From: an uncultured Flavobacteriales bacterium
Lineage (GTDB): Bacteria; Bacteroidota; Bacteroidia; Flavobacteriales_D; Sanyastnellaceae
Assembly: GCA_937967465.1 (NCBI GenBank)
Contig: CALBSW010000024.1
Coordinates: 1 to 36,361 of the forward strand
DNA length: 36,361 nucleotides
Direction of reading: 5' to 3'
Part shown: positions 7,979 to 16,649 of the stretch, piece by piece
Layout of the letters: each line of letters begins with the position of its first letter
Position numbering within the stretch: the first letter of the stretch is position 1
The notes under the pieces: model-generated
Database searches by the model: none
What the model saw: the letters and a program-made list of their open reading frames with translations, nothing else
Told to the model about the DNA's origin: nothing
Translations under genes and position numbers: made by a program

Positions 7979-9766
7979 TCAGTCCAGCTTGAGAACGGCG
8001 AGGAAGGCCTCCTGCGGCACCTCCACGGAGCCGACCTGGCGCATGCGCTTCTTTCCCTTCTTCTGCTTCTCGAGCAACTTTCGCTTCCGCGTGATGTCAC
8101 CGCCGTAGCACTTCGCCGTCACGTCCTTCCGGACCGGCTTGATGGTCTCACGGGCGATGATCTTGGCGCCAATGGCCGCCTGCAAGGCGATCATGAACTG
8201 CTGGCGCGGAATCAACTCTTTCAGCTTGGAGCAAATCTTCTTGCCAAGCTCAAAGGCGTTGGAGCGGTGGACGAGTGCGGACAGGGCGTCGACCTGATCG
8301 CCGTTGATGAGGATGTCGAGCTTGACCAACTGGGAAGGTTGGTACTGGTCGGGGAAGTAGTCAAAGGAGGCGTAGCCGCGCGACACGCTCTTGAGCTTGT
8401 CGTAGAAGTCGAAGACGATCTCGCCCAGGGGCATGGAGAAGGTGAGTTCCACCCGGTCCGATGTGAGGTAGACCTGGTTTTGCAACACGCCCCGCTTGTC
8501 GATGCACAAGGTCATGACCGCGCCGACATACTCGGCCTTGGTGATGACCTGGGCCTTGATGAACGGCTCCTCCACGTGGTCCAGCTTGCCGGGATCGGGC
8601 AACTCGGAGGGGTTGTTGATGACGATCGCCTCTCCCTTTTTCGGGTGGCAGATGTAGCTCACGTTGGGGACCGTCGTGATGACGGTCATGTTGAACTCGC
8701 GCTCCAGGCGCTCCTGCACAATCTCCATGTGGAGCATGCCGAGGAAGCCACAACGGAAGCCGAAGCCGAGCGCCGCTGAGCTTTCTGGCTCGAACACCAG
8801 CGAAGCGTCATTGAGCTGCAGCTTCTCCATGCTGTAACGGAGCTCTTCGTAGTCCTCGGTGTCCACCGGGTAGATGCCCGCAAAGACCATGGGCTTGACA
8901 TCCTCGAAACCCTTCACTGCCTCCTCGCAAGGAGAAGCGGAGAGGGTCAAAGTGTCTCCGACCTTGACCTCCTTGGCGTCCTTGATGCCGGAGATGATGT
9001 AGCCCACATTGCCCGTGCTGACCGCGTCCTGGGGTTGAAGGTCGAGCCCGAGCACCCCGATTTCGTCGGCGTTGTACTCGCGGCCGGTGTTGAAGAAACG
9101 CACGCGGTCGCCCTTCTTGATCTCGCCGTTCAACACCCGATAGTAGGCGATGATGCCGCGGAAAGAATTGAAGACGCTGTCGAACACCATCGCCTGCAGT
9201 GGTGCTTCCGGATCGCCCTTGGGGGCGGGAACCCGCTCCACGATGGCCTCCAAAATCTTGTCGACGCCGAGTCCGGTTTTGCCGCTGGCGGGCAACACAT
9301 CTTCCGGGTCACACCCGATGAGGTCCACGATTTGGTCCGTCACCGCTTCGGGGTCCGCACTGGGCAGGTCCATCTTGTTGAGCACCGGAATGATCTCCAG
9401 ATCGTGCTCGATGGCGAGGTAGAGGTTGGAAATGGTCTGCGCCTCGATGCCCTGGGTGGCGTCGACAATGAGCAAAGCCCCTTCGCATGCGGCAATGGAC
9501 CGGCTCACCTCGTAGCTGAAATCCACGTGTCCCGGCGTGTCAATGAGGTTGAGCACGTACTCCTCGCCCCCCTGACTGTAGCGCATCTGGATGGCGTGGC
9601 TCTTGATGGTGATCCCGCGTTCCCGCTCGAGATCCATGTCGTCCAGGGTCTGCTCCTGCAGCTGGCGATCAGATACCGTCCCGGTCACCTGAAGCAGGCG
9701 ATCGGCCAACGTGCTCTTGCCGTGGTCGATGTGGGCGATGATGCAGAAGTTCCGGATGTTCTTCAT
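7979..9766 (-). CDS. lepA: Elongation factor 4 (LepA)
   Basis: Ribosome-associated translational GTPase (EF4), 595 residues against 599 in E. coli. The G-domain motifs are all visible: AHIDHGKST near the N-terminus (P-loop), DTPGHVDF and NKMDLPSADP. EF-G-like domains II, III and V follow, then the LepA-specific C-terminal domain, which is basic (KRKLLEKQKKGKKRMR). The frame is open upstream, but MKNIRNFCIIAHIDHGK is the standard start. A perfect TAnnTTTG element (TACTTTTG) lies 9 bases before this ATG. It is divergent from the nidogen-like T9SS gene. Confidence 0.98.
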   Translation of the reverse strand: MKNIRNFCIIAHIDHGKSTLADRLLQVTGTVSDRQLQEQTLDDMDLERERGITIKSHAIQMRYSQGGEEYVLNLIDTPGHVDFSYEVSRSIAACEGALLIVDATQGIEAQTISNLYLAIEHDLEIIPVLNKMDLPSADPEAVTDQIVDLIGCDPEDVLPASGKTGLGVDKILEAIVERVPAPKGDPEAPLQAMVFDSVFNSFRGIIAYYRVLNGEIKKGDRVRFFNTGREYNADEIGVLGLDLQPQDAVSTGNVGYIISGIKDAKEVKVGDTLTLSASPCEEAVKGFEDVKPMVFAGIYPVDTEDYEELRYSMEKLQLNDASLVFEPESSAALGFGFRCGFLGMLHMEIVQERLEREFNMTVITTVPNVSYICHPKKGEAIVINNPSELPDPGKLDHVEEPFIKAQVITKAEYVGAVMTLCIDKRGVLQNQVYLTSDRVELTFSMPLGEIVFDFYDKLKSVSRGYASFDYFPDQYQPSQLVKLDILINGDQVDALSALVHRSNAFELGKKICSKLKELIPRQQFMIALQAAIGAKIIARETIKPVRKDVTAKCYGGDITRKRKLLEKQKKGKKRMRQVGSVEVPQEAFLAVLKLD

Positions 9767-9775
9767 GGGCAAGGA

Positions 9776-9783
9776 CAAAAGTA
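9776..9783 (-). promoter_or_regulatory. Putative -7 promoter element for lepA
   Basis: The minus strand reads TACTTTTG, an exact match to the Bacteroidota consensus TAnnTTTG, ending 9 bases before the lepA ATG. It predicts a leader of only a few bases. Confidence 0.6.
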
Positions 9784-9903
9784 CGGCGCAACATGCCCGC
9801 GAAACATGCAACCGACGGACCCAAATGAAGGTTTCATAGGGGACAGGTTGAAGGCCCAGAACCCCCCGCCGTTGTGTGCTTCCGCGAAGCCCGATGGTTG
9901 CGG

Positions 9904-9911
9904 TATATTGC
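9904..9911 (+). promoter_or_regulatory. Putative -7 promoter element for the nidogen-like T9SS gene
   Basis: TATATTGC lies 24 bases before ATG 9936. It is an imperfect TAnnTTTG. The same TTGC variant occurs before the biotin carrier gene. Confidence 0.35.
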
Positions 9912-9935
9912 GCCCCCGCGAGAACCAACTACCCC

Positions 9936-12900
9936 ATGAGAGCCACCCTCTTTGCCCTGACCCTCGTTTCCCTCTCCTCACTGGGCTTTGCGCAAGACGC
10001 ACTGCCTGCTGACATCGAGGCCATTCACACCAAATACGGCGGCTTCGAGTACGCTGTGATGATGATGGACCGGGAGGAATGGGACACCTATCGAAACTGG
10101 GAAGGGTATGACCAGGAGGAGGTTATCGCGGTCATCCGCCGCCACCAAGAGACGCCGGAATACTTGGAACGCAAAGCGCGCCGCAAGCAGGAACGCATCA
10201 TGCGGTCCGCCAGCTGCGACTGCTGGAACGAGCCCGACGAGAGCTACACCGAGATCACGCCGGAAATGCAACAGTTCACCGGCGGAGCGGGCATCGATGT
10301 GGACTATGCGCATGGCCCGTTGTCCCTTCCGTTCACATTCAACCTGTTCGGCATCGAATACAACGAGTTCTACATCAACTCGAAAGGCCTCATTTCCTTC
10401 ACCGAGCCGGTCATTGACTGGACGCCGGAGGAGCTGCCCGACTCCGACTACAACATCATCGCTGGCTATTGGGGCGACGCTGACTACCGCCTGACCGGTG
10501 ACATCTACTACCGCATCACCCCCGACGCTGTCTATGTGAACTGGGTGGATGTCGGCTACTACAACAACCACGACGAGCGCACCGTGAGCTACCAGGTGGT
10601 CTTCTCCGAGGATGGCTCCATCGCGGTGGGCGGCGGAAGTGGCAATGTCCAGCTCTGCTATGAAACCATGCAGTGGGCCCACGGCGACGTGGGTGGAGAA
10701 GGTGGTTGCTGCGGTCCCGACCCGGCCACCGTGGGCGTCGACGTCCAGAACAACCAGGACAACTTCGTCCAGTTCGGCCGATTCAACTTCCAAGACGACA
10801 GCTACAATGGCCCGTATGGTGCCGGCCCGACCGAACAGGACGGCTGCGAGTGGCTCAACGGCAAGGACTTCTGCATCAATGTATCCGGAGCCGACCCCAA
10901 CCAAGCCCCCATTCCCACGGAGACCCCTGGCAATGGTTGTGGAGACACCTTGTTTGTCTGCCTCAATGACACCTTGGACCTGAACCTCGGCTTCCTCGCC
11001 CCGGAAGAAGGACAGACGGTCACCATTGAATTGACTGACCTCGATGCTGTGACCAACAACGGAACCTATGTCGATGATGGCATCACCTATCTCGATGCCT
11101 ACCTCGCCGGAACCGCTGACAACGTGGGCGTCTACGACCTCACCATCACGGCCACGGATGACGGCACGCCCGTTGGCGAAACCGTTCTCGAATACGTCGT
11201 CGAAGTGATCAATGTGGAGTTGCCAGCACTGACGGTGGAGGGCGACTTCAGCATTTGCTCCGGACAGGAGACCACCATCACCTGCAACGACGACTTCGAC
11301 AGCTACGCCTGGTCCCTCGGGTGCTCCGGGCCTGAATGCACCTACGCTTTCGGCGGCACCTTCAACGTGACGGCCACCATCGACGAAGGCTGTTCCGCCT
11401 CGCAGGACTTTTTCATCTACCAGAGCCTGTACTTCCTCCCGGACGTCTGCATCGAGCCCAACCCGATCTGTGGTGACGACACCGCCATCGTGTCGGTCTG
11501 TGACGACGCCATGGACACTTTCGTGGAATACCAATGGGACGGCGACTGGAACGGTGCCGGCGGTGAGATTGTGATTCCGCAAACGGAACTCGGGGACACT
11601 GCCATCGGTGCCACCCCGGGCTCGTACCGGATCCTCGTGACCAACGACGACGGATGCCAGGGCCAGCGTGTGTTCAACATTGAGCAAGTCACCCAAGTCA
11701 TCCCGGAAGTCACCATTCCTCCGGTCTGCGACAGCTTGTACAGCGTCCAGTTCTCCGGAGGCTACACCACGCCTGATGCCGGTCCGCTTCTGATCTACAT
11801 GTACGCTTCCGAACCCACGGGTTGGGGCGGCGACAACTTCCTTGAAGTCACCGTGACGGACGCGGATGGCAACGAAAGCAGCTACGTCCTGACCAGCTTT
11901 GACGTCTTCACGGCGCACACCGACATCGAGGTGTCGCTCGGCGACTTGGTGGAAGTGGTCCTGGTCACCGGCCCGAACGCCCCGGTGGAAGACTTCAGCT
12001 TCACCGTCTACAACTGTACCACCACCAATCCCCAGCCGGTCGAAGATCTGCCCGCTGGCGGCGGCTTGGTCTATTCCGCCACGGCCGACTGTGAGGTCGA
12101 CCCCGTGGGTGGATCGTGGAGCGTCAGCGAGGGCACGGGATTCTTCTCCGACCCCACCGAGTTCAACACCTTCTTCACGCCGACCAGCGGCCTCGGCTTG
12201 TACGAAGTGTGCTTCACCGACGACAACTGTGGCTACAGTGCGTGCTACCCGATGGAAACGAGCACCACGCCGACCGGTGAATTCAACGGTCCCAACGCCA
12301 ACCTCATCGGAGACGACATCTACCTGTTGTGCGATGGAGAAAGCGCCAATTTCTCCGTGGACACCACCTTCCAGGGCACGCTCGACGACGTCGAGTGGCC
12401 TGAAGCCAACACCTCCACCGAATTTTTCGCGGAGTACGAATTCGACGAACCCGGCGAATACGACTTGGAGGTGACCCTCAGCAACCTCTGCGGAACCGTA
12501 TCCTTCCCCTTCACCATCATCTCTTCCGAGCAAGCCGACCCGGAACTCGAAGACGTGATCGTCTGCGAGGATGGCATCGAAGTGATTTTGGATGCCGGTC
12601 TGGATCCGGCGGAAGAGCTGGAGCTCCAATGGTCCTTGGACGACATCAACATCAATGGGGAGACGGACTTCACGCTGACGGCCGATGAAGAAGGCGAATA
12701 CTGCCTGGAGGCCACCAACGAGTGCGGCACGGCCGAGGCGTGCGCTGACGTGCTCATCTTCGAGCCGATTCCGAGCCCGCTTCCCGACTACAGCCTCGAC
12801 TGTGAAGGCGGCAACACGGTCCTCATCGACCCGTTGACCGACAACGATTGGACGGTCACCTGGGAAGACGGTTCCGTGGGGAACACCTTCACCGCCACCT

Positions 12901-13580
12901 ACATCCCGCACCACGACAATTGGGTCTCCGCCACGTTTGAGGACCCGCTGGGTTGCGGCACGGTGGAAGACAGCACGTTTGTCTGGATGGGATACCCGGT
13001 CAACCTCGGCCCCTCCTCTCCCAACCTGCTGCCGTCCGAGACGCCACTCTTCCTGTGTCCGGAGATCCCGAACACCTTTGAGCTCATCGCCAACAACGCC
13101 GTGGAGTGGAATTGGACCATCGAGCGGGTCGGACAGGGTGGCAGCGCCATTCAAATTCCAGGGCTCAACACGGACGATGTGACCTTCACGACGGCCATGT
13201 TCGACAACCTGCTCGATTCGGCCTACTACAACAACCCACTGATCCTGACCGGTACCGGCTACAATCCCTGTACGCCCGGTGGACTCGGTTTCCAGTGGCA
13301 AGTGGAGTGGTCCAACTGCGAAATCACCATCCCGAACATCTTCACGCCGGGCACGGCCGAAGGGTCCATCGGAAAGAACGACAACTTCGAGATCAAGGGC
13401 TTGCTCAAGTACGACGGAGCCATCCTGGCGGTCTACGACCGTTGGGGCACCCAGGTCTTCTACTCGGAGAACTACGACAACCTGTGGAATGCCCGGGACG
13501 TGTCGTCCGGAACGCATTACTACATCCTGACGCTGCCCAACGGCCGCACCTTCACGGGATCGGTGATGATCCAGCGCTGA
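9936..13580 (+). CDS. Secreted T9SS type-B protein with nidogen-like (NIDO) domain
   Basis: A 1214-residue surface or secreted protein. A Sec signal peptide (hydrophobic core then GFAQ) covers about the first 20 residues. An unrecognised charged region of about 100 residues follows. Residues about 135-285 look like a nidogen-like extracellular domain: FYINSKGLISF, then IIAGYWGDAD, VYVNWVDVGYY and a late WAHGDVGG...VGVDVQ stretch follow the NIDO order. The middle is a series of acidic Ig/PKD-like beta modules with paired cysteines. The last 85 or so residues (IPNIFTPG, then FEIKGL, VYDRWGTQVF, GTHYYILTLPNG) are a gliding-motility-associated, type-B (CHU_C) sorting domain. Probable role is adhesion or matrix contact. 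Unlike the two other type-B cargoes in the window, no PorP/SprF gene adjoins it. Confidence 0.88.
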   Translation: MRATLFALTLVSLSSLGFAQDALPADIEAIHTKYGGFEYAVMMMDREEWDTYRNWEGYDQEEVIAVIRRHQETPEYLERKARRKQERIMRSASCDCWNEPDESYTEITPEMQQFTGGAGIDVDYAHGPLSLPFTFNLFGIEYNEFYINSKGLISFTEPVIDWTPEELPDSDYNIIAGYWGDADYRLTGDIYYRITPDAVYVNWVDVGYYNNHDERTVSYQVVFSEDGSIAVGGGSGNVQLCYETMQWAHGDVGGEGGCCGPDPATVGVDVQNNQDNFVQFGRFNFQDDSYNGPYGAGPTEQDGCEWLNGKDFCINVSGADPNQAPIPTETPGNGCGDTLFVCLNDTLDLNLGFLAPEEGQTVTIELTDLDAVTNNGTYVDDGITYLDAYLAGTADNVGVYDLTITATDDGTPVGETVLEYVVEVINVELPALTVEGDFSICSGQETTITCNDDFDSYAWSLGCSGPECTYAFGGTFNVTATIDEGCSASQDFFIYQSLYFLPDVCIEPNPICGDDTAIVSVCDDAMDTFVEYQWDGDWNGAGGEIVIPQTELGDTAIGATPGSYRILVTNDDGCQGQRVFNIEQVTQVIPEVTIPPVCDSLYSVQFSGGYTTPDAGPLLIYMYASEPTGWGGDNFLEVTVTDADGNESSYVLTSFDVFTAHTDIEVSLGDLVEVVLVTGPNAPVEDFSFTVYNCTTTNPQPVEDLPAGGGLVYSATADCEVDPVGGSWSVSEGTGFFSDPTEFNTFFTPTSGLGLYEVCFTDDNCGYSACYPMETSTTPTGEFNGPNANLIGDDIYLLCDGESANFSVDTTFQGTLDDVEWPEANTSTEFFAEYEFDEPGEYDLEVTLSNLCGTVSFPFTIISSEQADPELEDVIVCEDGIEVILDAGLDPAEELELQWSLDDININGETDFTLTADEEGEYCLEATNECGTAEACADVLIFEPIPSPLPDYSLDCEGGNTVLIDPLTDNDWTVTWEDGSVGNTFTATYIPHHDNWVSATFEDPLGCGTVEDSTFVWMGYPVNLGPSSPNLLPSETPLFLCPEIPNTFELIANNAVEWNWTIERVGQGGSAIQIPGLNTDDVTFTTAMFDNLLDSAYYNNPLILTGTGYNPCTPGGLGFQWQVEWSNCEITIPNIFTPGTAEGSIGKNDNFEIKGLLKYDGAILAVYDRWGTQVFYSENYDNLWNARDVSSGTHYYILTLPNGRTFTGSVMIQR

Positions 13581-13587
13581 TCGGACC

Positions 13588-14940
13588 GTGGCCAAAGCGC
13601 GCACACGCTTCGTCTGCAGCGACTGCGGCCATGTGACCGGGCAGTGGGTGGGCAAATGTCCCTCCTGCAAGGCCTGGAACACCGTCACGGAATTCAAGGA
13701 AAGCGCCAACCCGCGCATGGAGCGGGCTGCCGTGGCCGCGGGCATGGCCCAGGCGCGCCCTTTGCGCGACTACACGGAACAGACCAGCGCCCGCGTGGGC
13801 ACCGGTGAAGGGGAATTCGACCGCGTCCTCGGAGGGGGGCTCGTCCCAGGCGCCCTGGTCTTGCTGGGCGGGGAGCCCGGAATCGGCAAGTCCACCTTGA
13901 GCCTGCAGACGGCCATGAAAGCCAAGGGCAAGGTGCTCTACGTTTCGGGGGAGGAAAGCCCTGAACAGGTGCGCCTTCGGGCCGACCGCCTGGGGGTTCT
14001 CGGGCCCGACCTGCTCATCTTGCCGGAGACCTCCACGGAGGGCATCGTCAAAGCCGTCAAGGAACACGAGCCGGACCTCCTGTTCGTTGACTCCATCCAA
14101 ACCCTGCACACACCGCGCGTGGAAAGCGCACCCGGCTCAGTGGCCCAGGTTCGGGAGTCCACTGCAGAACTCATCCTGGCGGCCAAACCCCTGCAACTTC
14201 CGGTGGTCCTCATCGGCCACATCACCAAGGAAGGCGCCATTGCCGGACCGAAGGTGCTCGAGCACATGGTGGATGTTGTCCTCACGTTCGAAGGGGACCG
14301 GCACCACGCTTACCGCATCCTGCGCGCCGTCAAGAACCGGTTCGGCTCAACCCAGGAGATCGGCATCTTCGAAATGCGGGGTGACGGCCTGCACCCGGTG
14401 ACCGACCCGTCCGGCGCCCTGTTGGGCGATGGTGGCGCGCGGCTCAGCGGCACAGCACTGGCGGTGGCCATCGAAGGCGCGCGTCCCATCACGGTCGAGA
14501 TCCAAGCCCTGGTCAGCAGCGCGGTCTACGGCACACCCCAGCGGTCCGCCACCGGCTACAACCTCCGGCGCCTCAACATGCTCCTCGCTGTCCTGGAAAA
14601 GCGATGCGGCTTCAAGCTCGGTGCCTCCGATGTCTTCCTGAACCTCGCCGGCGGCATCCGGTTGGAAGACCCGGGCATCGACCTCGCTGTCGTCGGGGCC
14701 ATCCTCAGCAGCACCCTCGACCTGACGCTCGACCCCCGAACCGCCCTCTGCGGCGAAGTGGGCCTCACCGGCGAAGTCCGGCCCGTCGCCCGGCTCGAAC
14801 AGCGCATGGCTGAAGCGGCCAAAATGGGCATGGAGCGGCTCGTGGTCAGCGGCCTCGGTCAAAATGAGCCCAACCCGCCGAAAGGGCTGTCGCTGGTGCG
14901 CGTCACCCGAGTAGGTGAACTCCAGAAAGTGCTCTTCTGA
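13588..14940 (+). CDS. radA: DNA repair protein RadA/Sms
   Basis: RecA-like ATPase that promotes branch migration during recombinational repair; 450 residues, the usual length. The N-terminal zinc finger is C10-x2-C13 with C24-x2-C27. The Walker A motif (GGEPGIGKST) lies at about residues 94-103, Walker B is LLFVDSIQT, and the RadA-specific KNRFGS motif is at about residue 250. The C-terminal part is the Lon-protease-like domain. The start codon is GTG at 13588, seven bases after the stop of the T9SS gene, so radA may depend on transcription from that gene; no promoter-like octamer was seen in the short gap. It is convergent with rsmI. Confidence 0.97.
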   Translation: MAKARTRFVCSDCGHVTGQWVGKCPSCKAWNTVTEFKESANPRMERAAVAAGMAQARPLRDYTEQTSARVGTGEGEFDRVLGGGLVPGALVLLGGEPGIGKSTLSLQTAMKAKGKVLYVSGEESPEQVRLRADRLGVLGPDLLILPETSTEGIVKAVKEHEPDLLFVDSIQTLHTPRVESAPGSVAQVRESTAELILAAKPLQLPVVLIGHITKEGAIAGPKVLEHMVDVVLTFEGDRHHAYRILRAVKNRFGSTQEIGIFEMRGDGLHPVTDPSGALLGDGGARLSGTALAVAIEGARPITVEIQALVSSAVYGTPQRSATGYNLRRLNMLLAVLEKRCGFKLGASDVFLNLAGGIRLEDPGIDLAVVGAILSSTLDLTLDPRTALCGEVGLTGEVRPVARLEQRMAEAAKMGMERLVVSGLGQNEPNPPKGLSLVRVTRVGELQKVLF

Positions 14941-14947
14941 ATCTGGA

Positions 14948-15613
14948 TCAGTCGGCGCCGGCCACGACCACGACGAACTCCCCCTTGGGCGCATGGGCCT
15001 CGAAGTGGGCCAGCAATTCCTGCACCGTTCCACGACGGGTTTCCTCGAACTTCTTGGACAGCTCCCGGCTCACACTGGCCTTTCGCTCCGGACCGCAATG
15101 CTCCACCAATTCGCCCAGCAGCTTGACCATGCGGTGGGGAGACTCGTACAACACCGTCGTTCGGGTCTCGGCTGCGATGCCCTTCAGCCGGGTCTGTCGT
15201 CCCTTCTTGTGGGGAAGGAAACCCTCGTAGACGAAGCGTTCGCAAGGCAACCCGCTCACGACCAAGGCCGGCACGAATGCCGTGGCACCAGGCAGGCACG
15301 TCACCTCCACCCCCGCCTCCACGCAGGCGCGGACCAGCAGGAATCCGGGATCGCTGATGGCCGGCGTTCCCGCATCGCTGCACAAGCACGCATTGGCGCC
15401 CGCTGCGAGGCTGGACACGACCTCCTCCAACACTTTGTGCTCGTTGTGTGCGTGGAACGGCCTCAGGCGCGCCTCCACGCCCTTCAACCGAAGCAAGGAC
15501 CCCGTTGTCCGGGTGTCTTCCGCCAAGACGAAATCAGCCCCCTCAATGGCCTCGATGGCCCGCGGTGTGAAATCCCCGAGGTTGCCAATGGGAGTAGGGA
15601 CAACGGTGAGCAT
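14948..15613 (-). CDS. rsmI: 16S rRNA (cytidine1402-2'-O)-methyltransferase RsmI
   Basis: SAM-dependent methyltransferase of the tetrapyrrole-methylase fold that modifies C1402 of 16S rRNA. The 221-residue product begins MLTVVPTPIGNLGDFTPRAI, the hallmark RsmI start, with FVLAEDTRTTGSLL, CLCSDAGTPAISDPG and VLYESPHRM in order. It is short but complete for the compact Bacteroidota form. Its ATG shares one base with the TGA of the upstream hypothetical gene, so the two are very likely co-translated. Its stop lies 7 bases from the convergent radA stop. Confidence 0.96.
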   Translation of the reverse strand: MLTVVPTPIGNLGDFTPRAIEAIEGADFVLAEDTRTTGSLLRLKGVEARLRPFHAHNEHKVLEEVVSSLAAGANACLCSDAGTPAISDPGFLLVRACVEAGVEVTCLPGATAFVPALVVSGLPCERFVYEGFLPHKKGRQTRLKGIAAETRTTVLYESPHRMVKLLGELVEHCGPERKASVSRELSKKFEETRRGTVQELLAHFEAHAPKGEFVVVVAGAD

Positions 15614-16581
15614 CAGGCGTAGCGGCGTTGCACCCGCTCCATGAAGCGCATGACGGTGGGGTCCTCCGCGTCCCAGGTCTTCGACTCGGGCACGTGCTGG
15701 TGCAACCAATGGAGTGCCAACTCCGCATCACCGGCGCTGTCCATGGCTTCGAGCACGCGGTCAAAAAGGACAGCGTCGTCTTGGAACAGGCCCTTGATGC
15801 ACTCGTACTTCTCGACCAGGCTGAACGCCGTGCGCAAGTCTTGAATGGGCTGGCTCTCCATCTGCTCTGCAAGGCTCTTGATCTCCGCCTCTGCAAAGAG
15901 CGCGCCCTCCACGGGTTCGGCTTCTGTCTCTTGCGGCGTCTCCGGTGCCGCCTCCACAGCCTCGGGTTCTGACTGGGGTTCCGGGGCGGGCTCTGGTTCG
16001 GGCGCGACGTTCACGGGCGGCTCCTCCTCGGCTTCTTGCACCGATTCTTCCAATCGTTCTTCCACAGGCTCCTCTGCTGCCGGCTCCGGCGTCTCTGCCA
16101 TTTCGGCCTCCACGATTTCTGGTTCCGGAGCGGGCCGTTCTGGAGTGTCTTCCACCTCCCCTTCCATCACGGCCTCAGGGGCCACCTCCAACGGGGCGCG
16201 CTCTGCGGGTGCTGGCATGGCGTCAAACAAATCCGGTGTTCCCGCCCGAAGCCGCTCCTGTGCCGCTTGCTCTGCCTGCTCCCGGCTCACCTCTTCAATC
16301 GCATCGATCAACGAGGTCTGATAGGCGGCTCCAATTCGGAACGGCCGGACGGGCTGGCGGTCTGCCGCGGCCTCATCCACCCCGCCATCCGGCGCCTTTT
16401 TCCTCACTTCATAAGCAAACTCGTGCGCCTTGAACCGCAACAAAACCAGGCGATCGCACAATTCCCGCGCATCATCGACCAACGGGGTCAACTCCTCGGG
16501 CTCCAATTCTCCCGCACGCAACTTGACCAAGCCCGCCTGCAAATCGCCGACCAGATCTTCCAGATTCTTGAATGCCCCCAT
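15613..16581 (-). CDS. Conserved Bacteroidota hypothetical protein with Pro/Glu-rich linker
   Basis: 322 residues, function unknown. There are three parts. An N-terminal helical region of about 65 residues (ELTPLVDDARELCDRLVLLR) resembles a block recalled from Flavobacteriia hypothetical proteins. A low-complexity middle of about 150 residues is dominated by Glu, Pro and Ala. A conserved C-terminal region of about 85 residues contains PIQDLRTAFSLVEKYECIKG, then LFQDDAVLFDRVLEAMD, and ends FMERVQRRYA; it recalls a widespread I-x-x-L-x-x-A-I-x-L-N-x-K-x-x-F-I pattern in Bacteroidota. No signal peptide or membrane segment is seen, so it is probably cytoplasmic. It is translationally coupled to rsmI and follows its own promoter-like element. 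Confidence 0.82.
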   Translation of the reverse strand: MGAFKNLEDLVGDLQAGLVKLRAGELEPEELTPLVDDARELCDRLVLLRFKAHEFAYEVRKKAPDGGVDEAAADRQPVRPFRIGAAYQTSLIDAIEEVSREQAEQAAQERLRAGTPDLFDAMPAPAERAPLEVAPEAVMEGEVEDTPERPAPEPEIVEAEMAETPEPAAEEPVEERLEESVQEAEEEPPVNVAPEPEPAPEPQSEPEAVEAAPETPQETEAEPVEGALFAEAEIKSLAEQMESQPIQDLRTAFSLVEKYECIKGLFQDDAVLFDRVLEAMDSAGDAELALHWLHQHVPESKTWDAEDPTVMRFMERVQRRYA

Positions 16582-16600
16582 GTTCGAACGGTTTCCAGCC

Positions 16601-16608
16601 CGAAGCTA
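16601..16608 (-). promoter_or_regulatory. Putative -7 promoter element for the hypothetical-rsmI pair
   Basis: The minus strand reads TAGCTTCG (TAnnTTCG), 19 bases before the ATG at 16581, in the 68-base gap after the PorP/SprF gene. It suggests that this pair can be transcribed independently of the T9SS block. Confidence 0.45.
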
Positions 16609-16649
16609 CCGGCCAACCGAACCGCCCCTGCAGGCGGCAACAAGCATCA

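Noticed and set aside
9978..13745. A very long open frame on the minus strand opposite the nidogen-like gene
   Set aside because: It lacks a signal peptide and recognisable motifs, and its composition is that of an antisense shadow of GC-rich codons. The plus-strand protein has clear domains.
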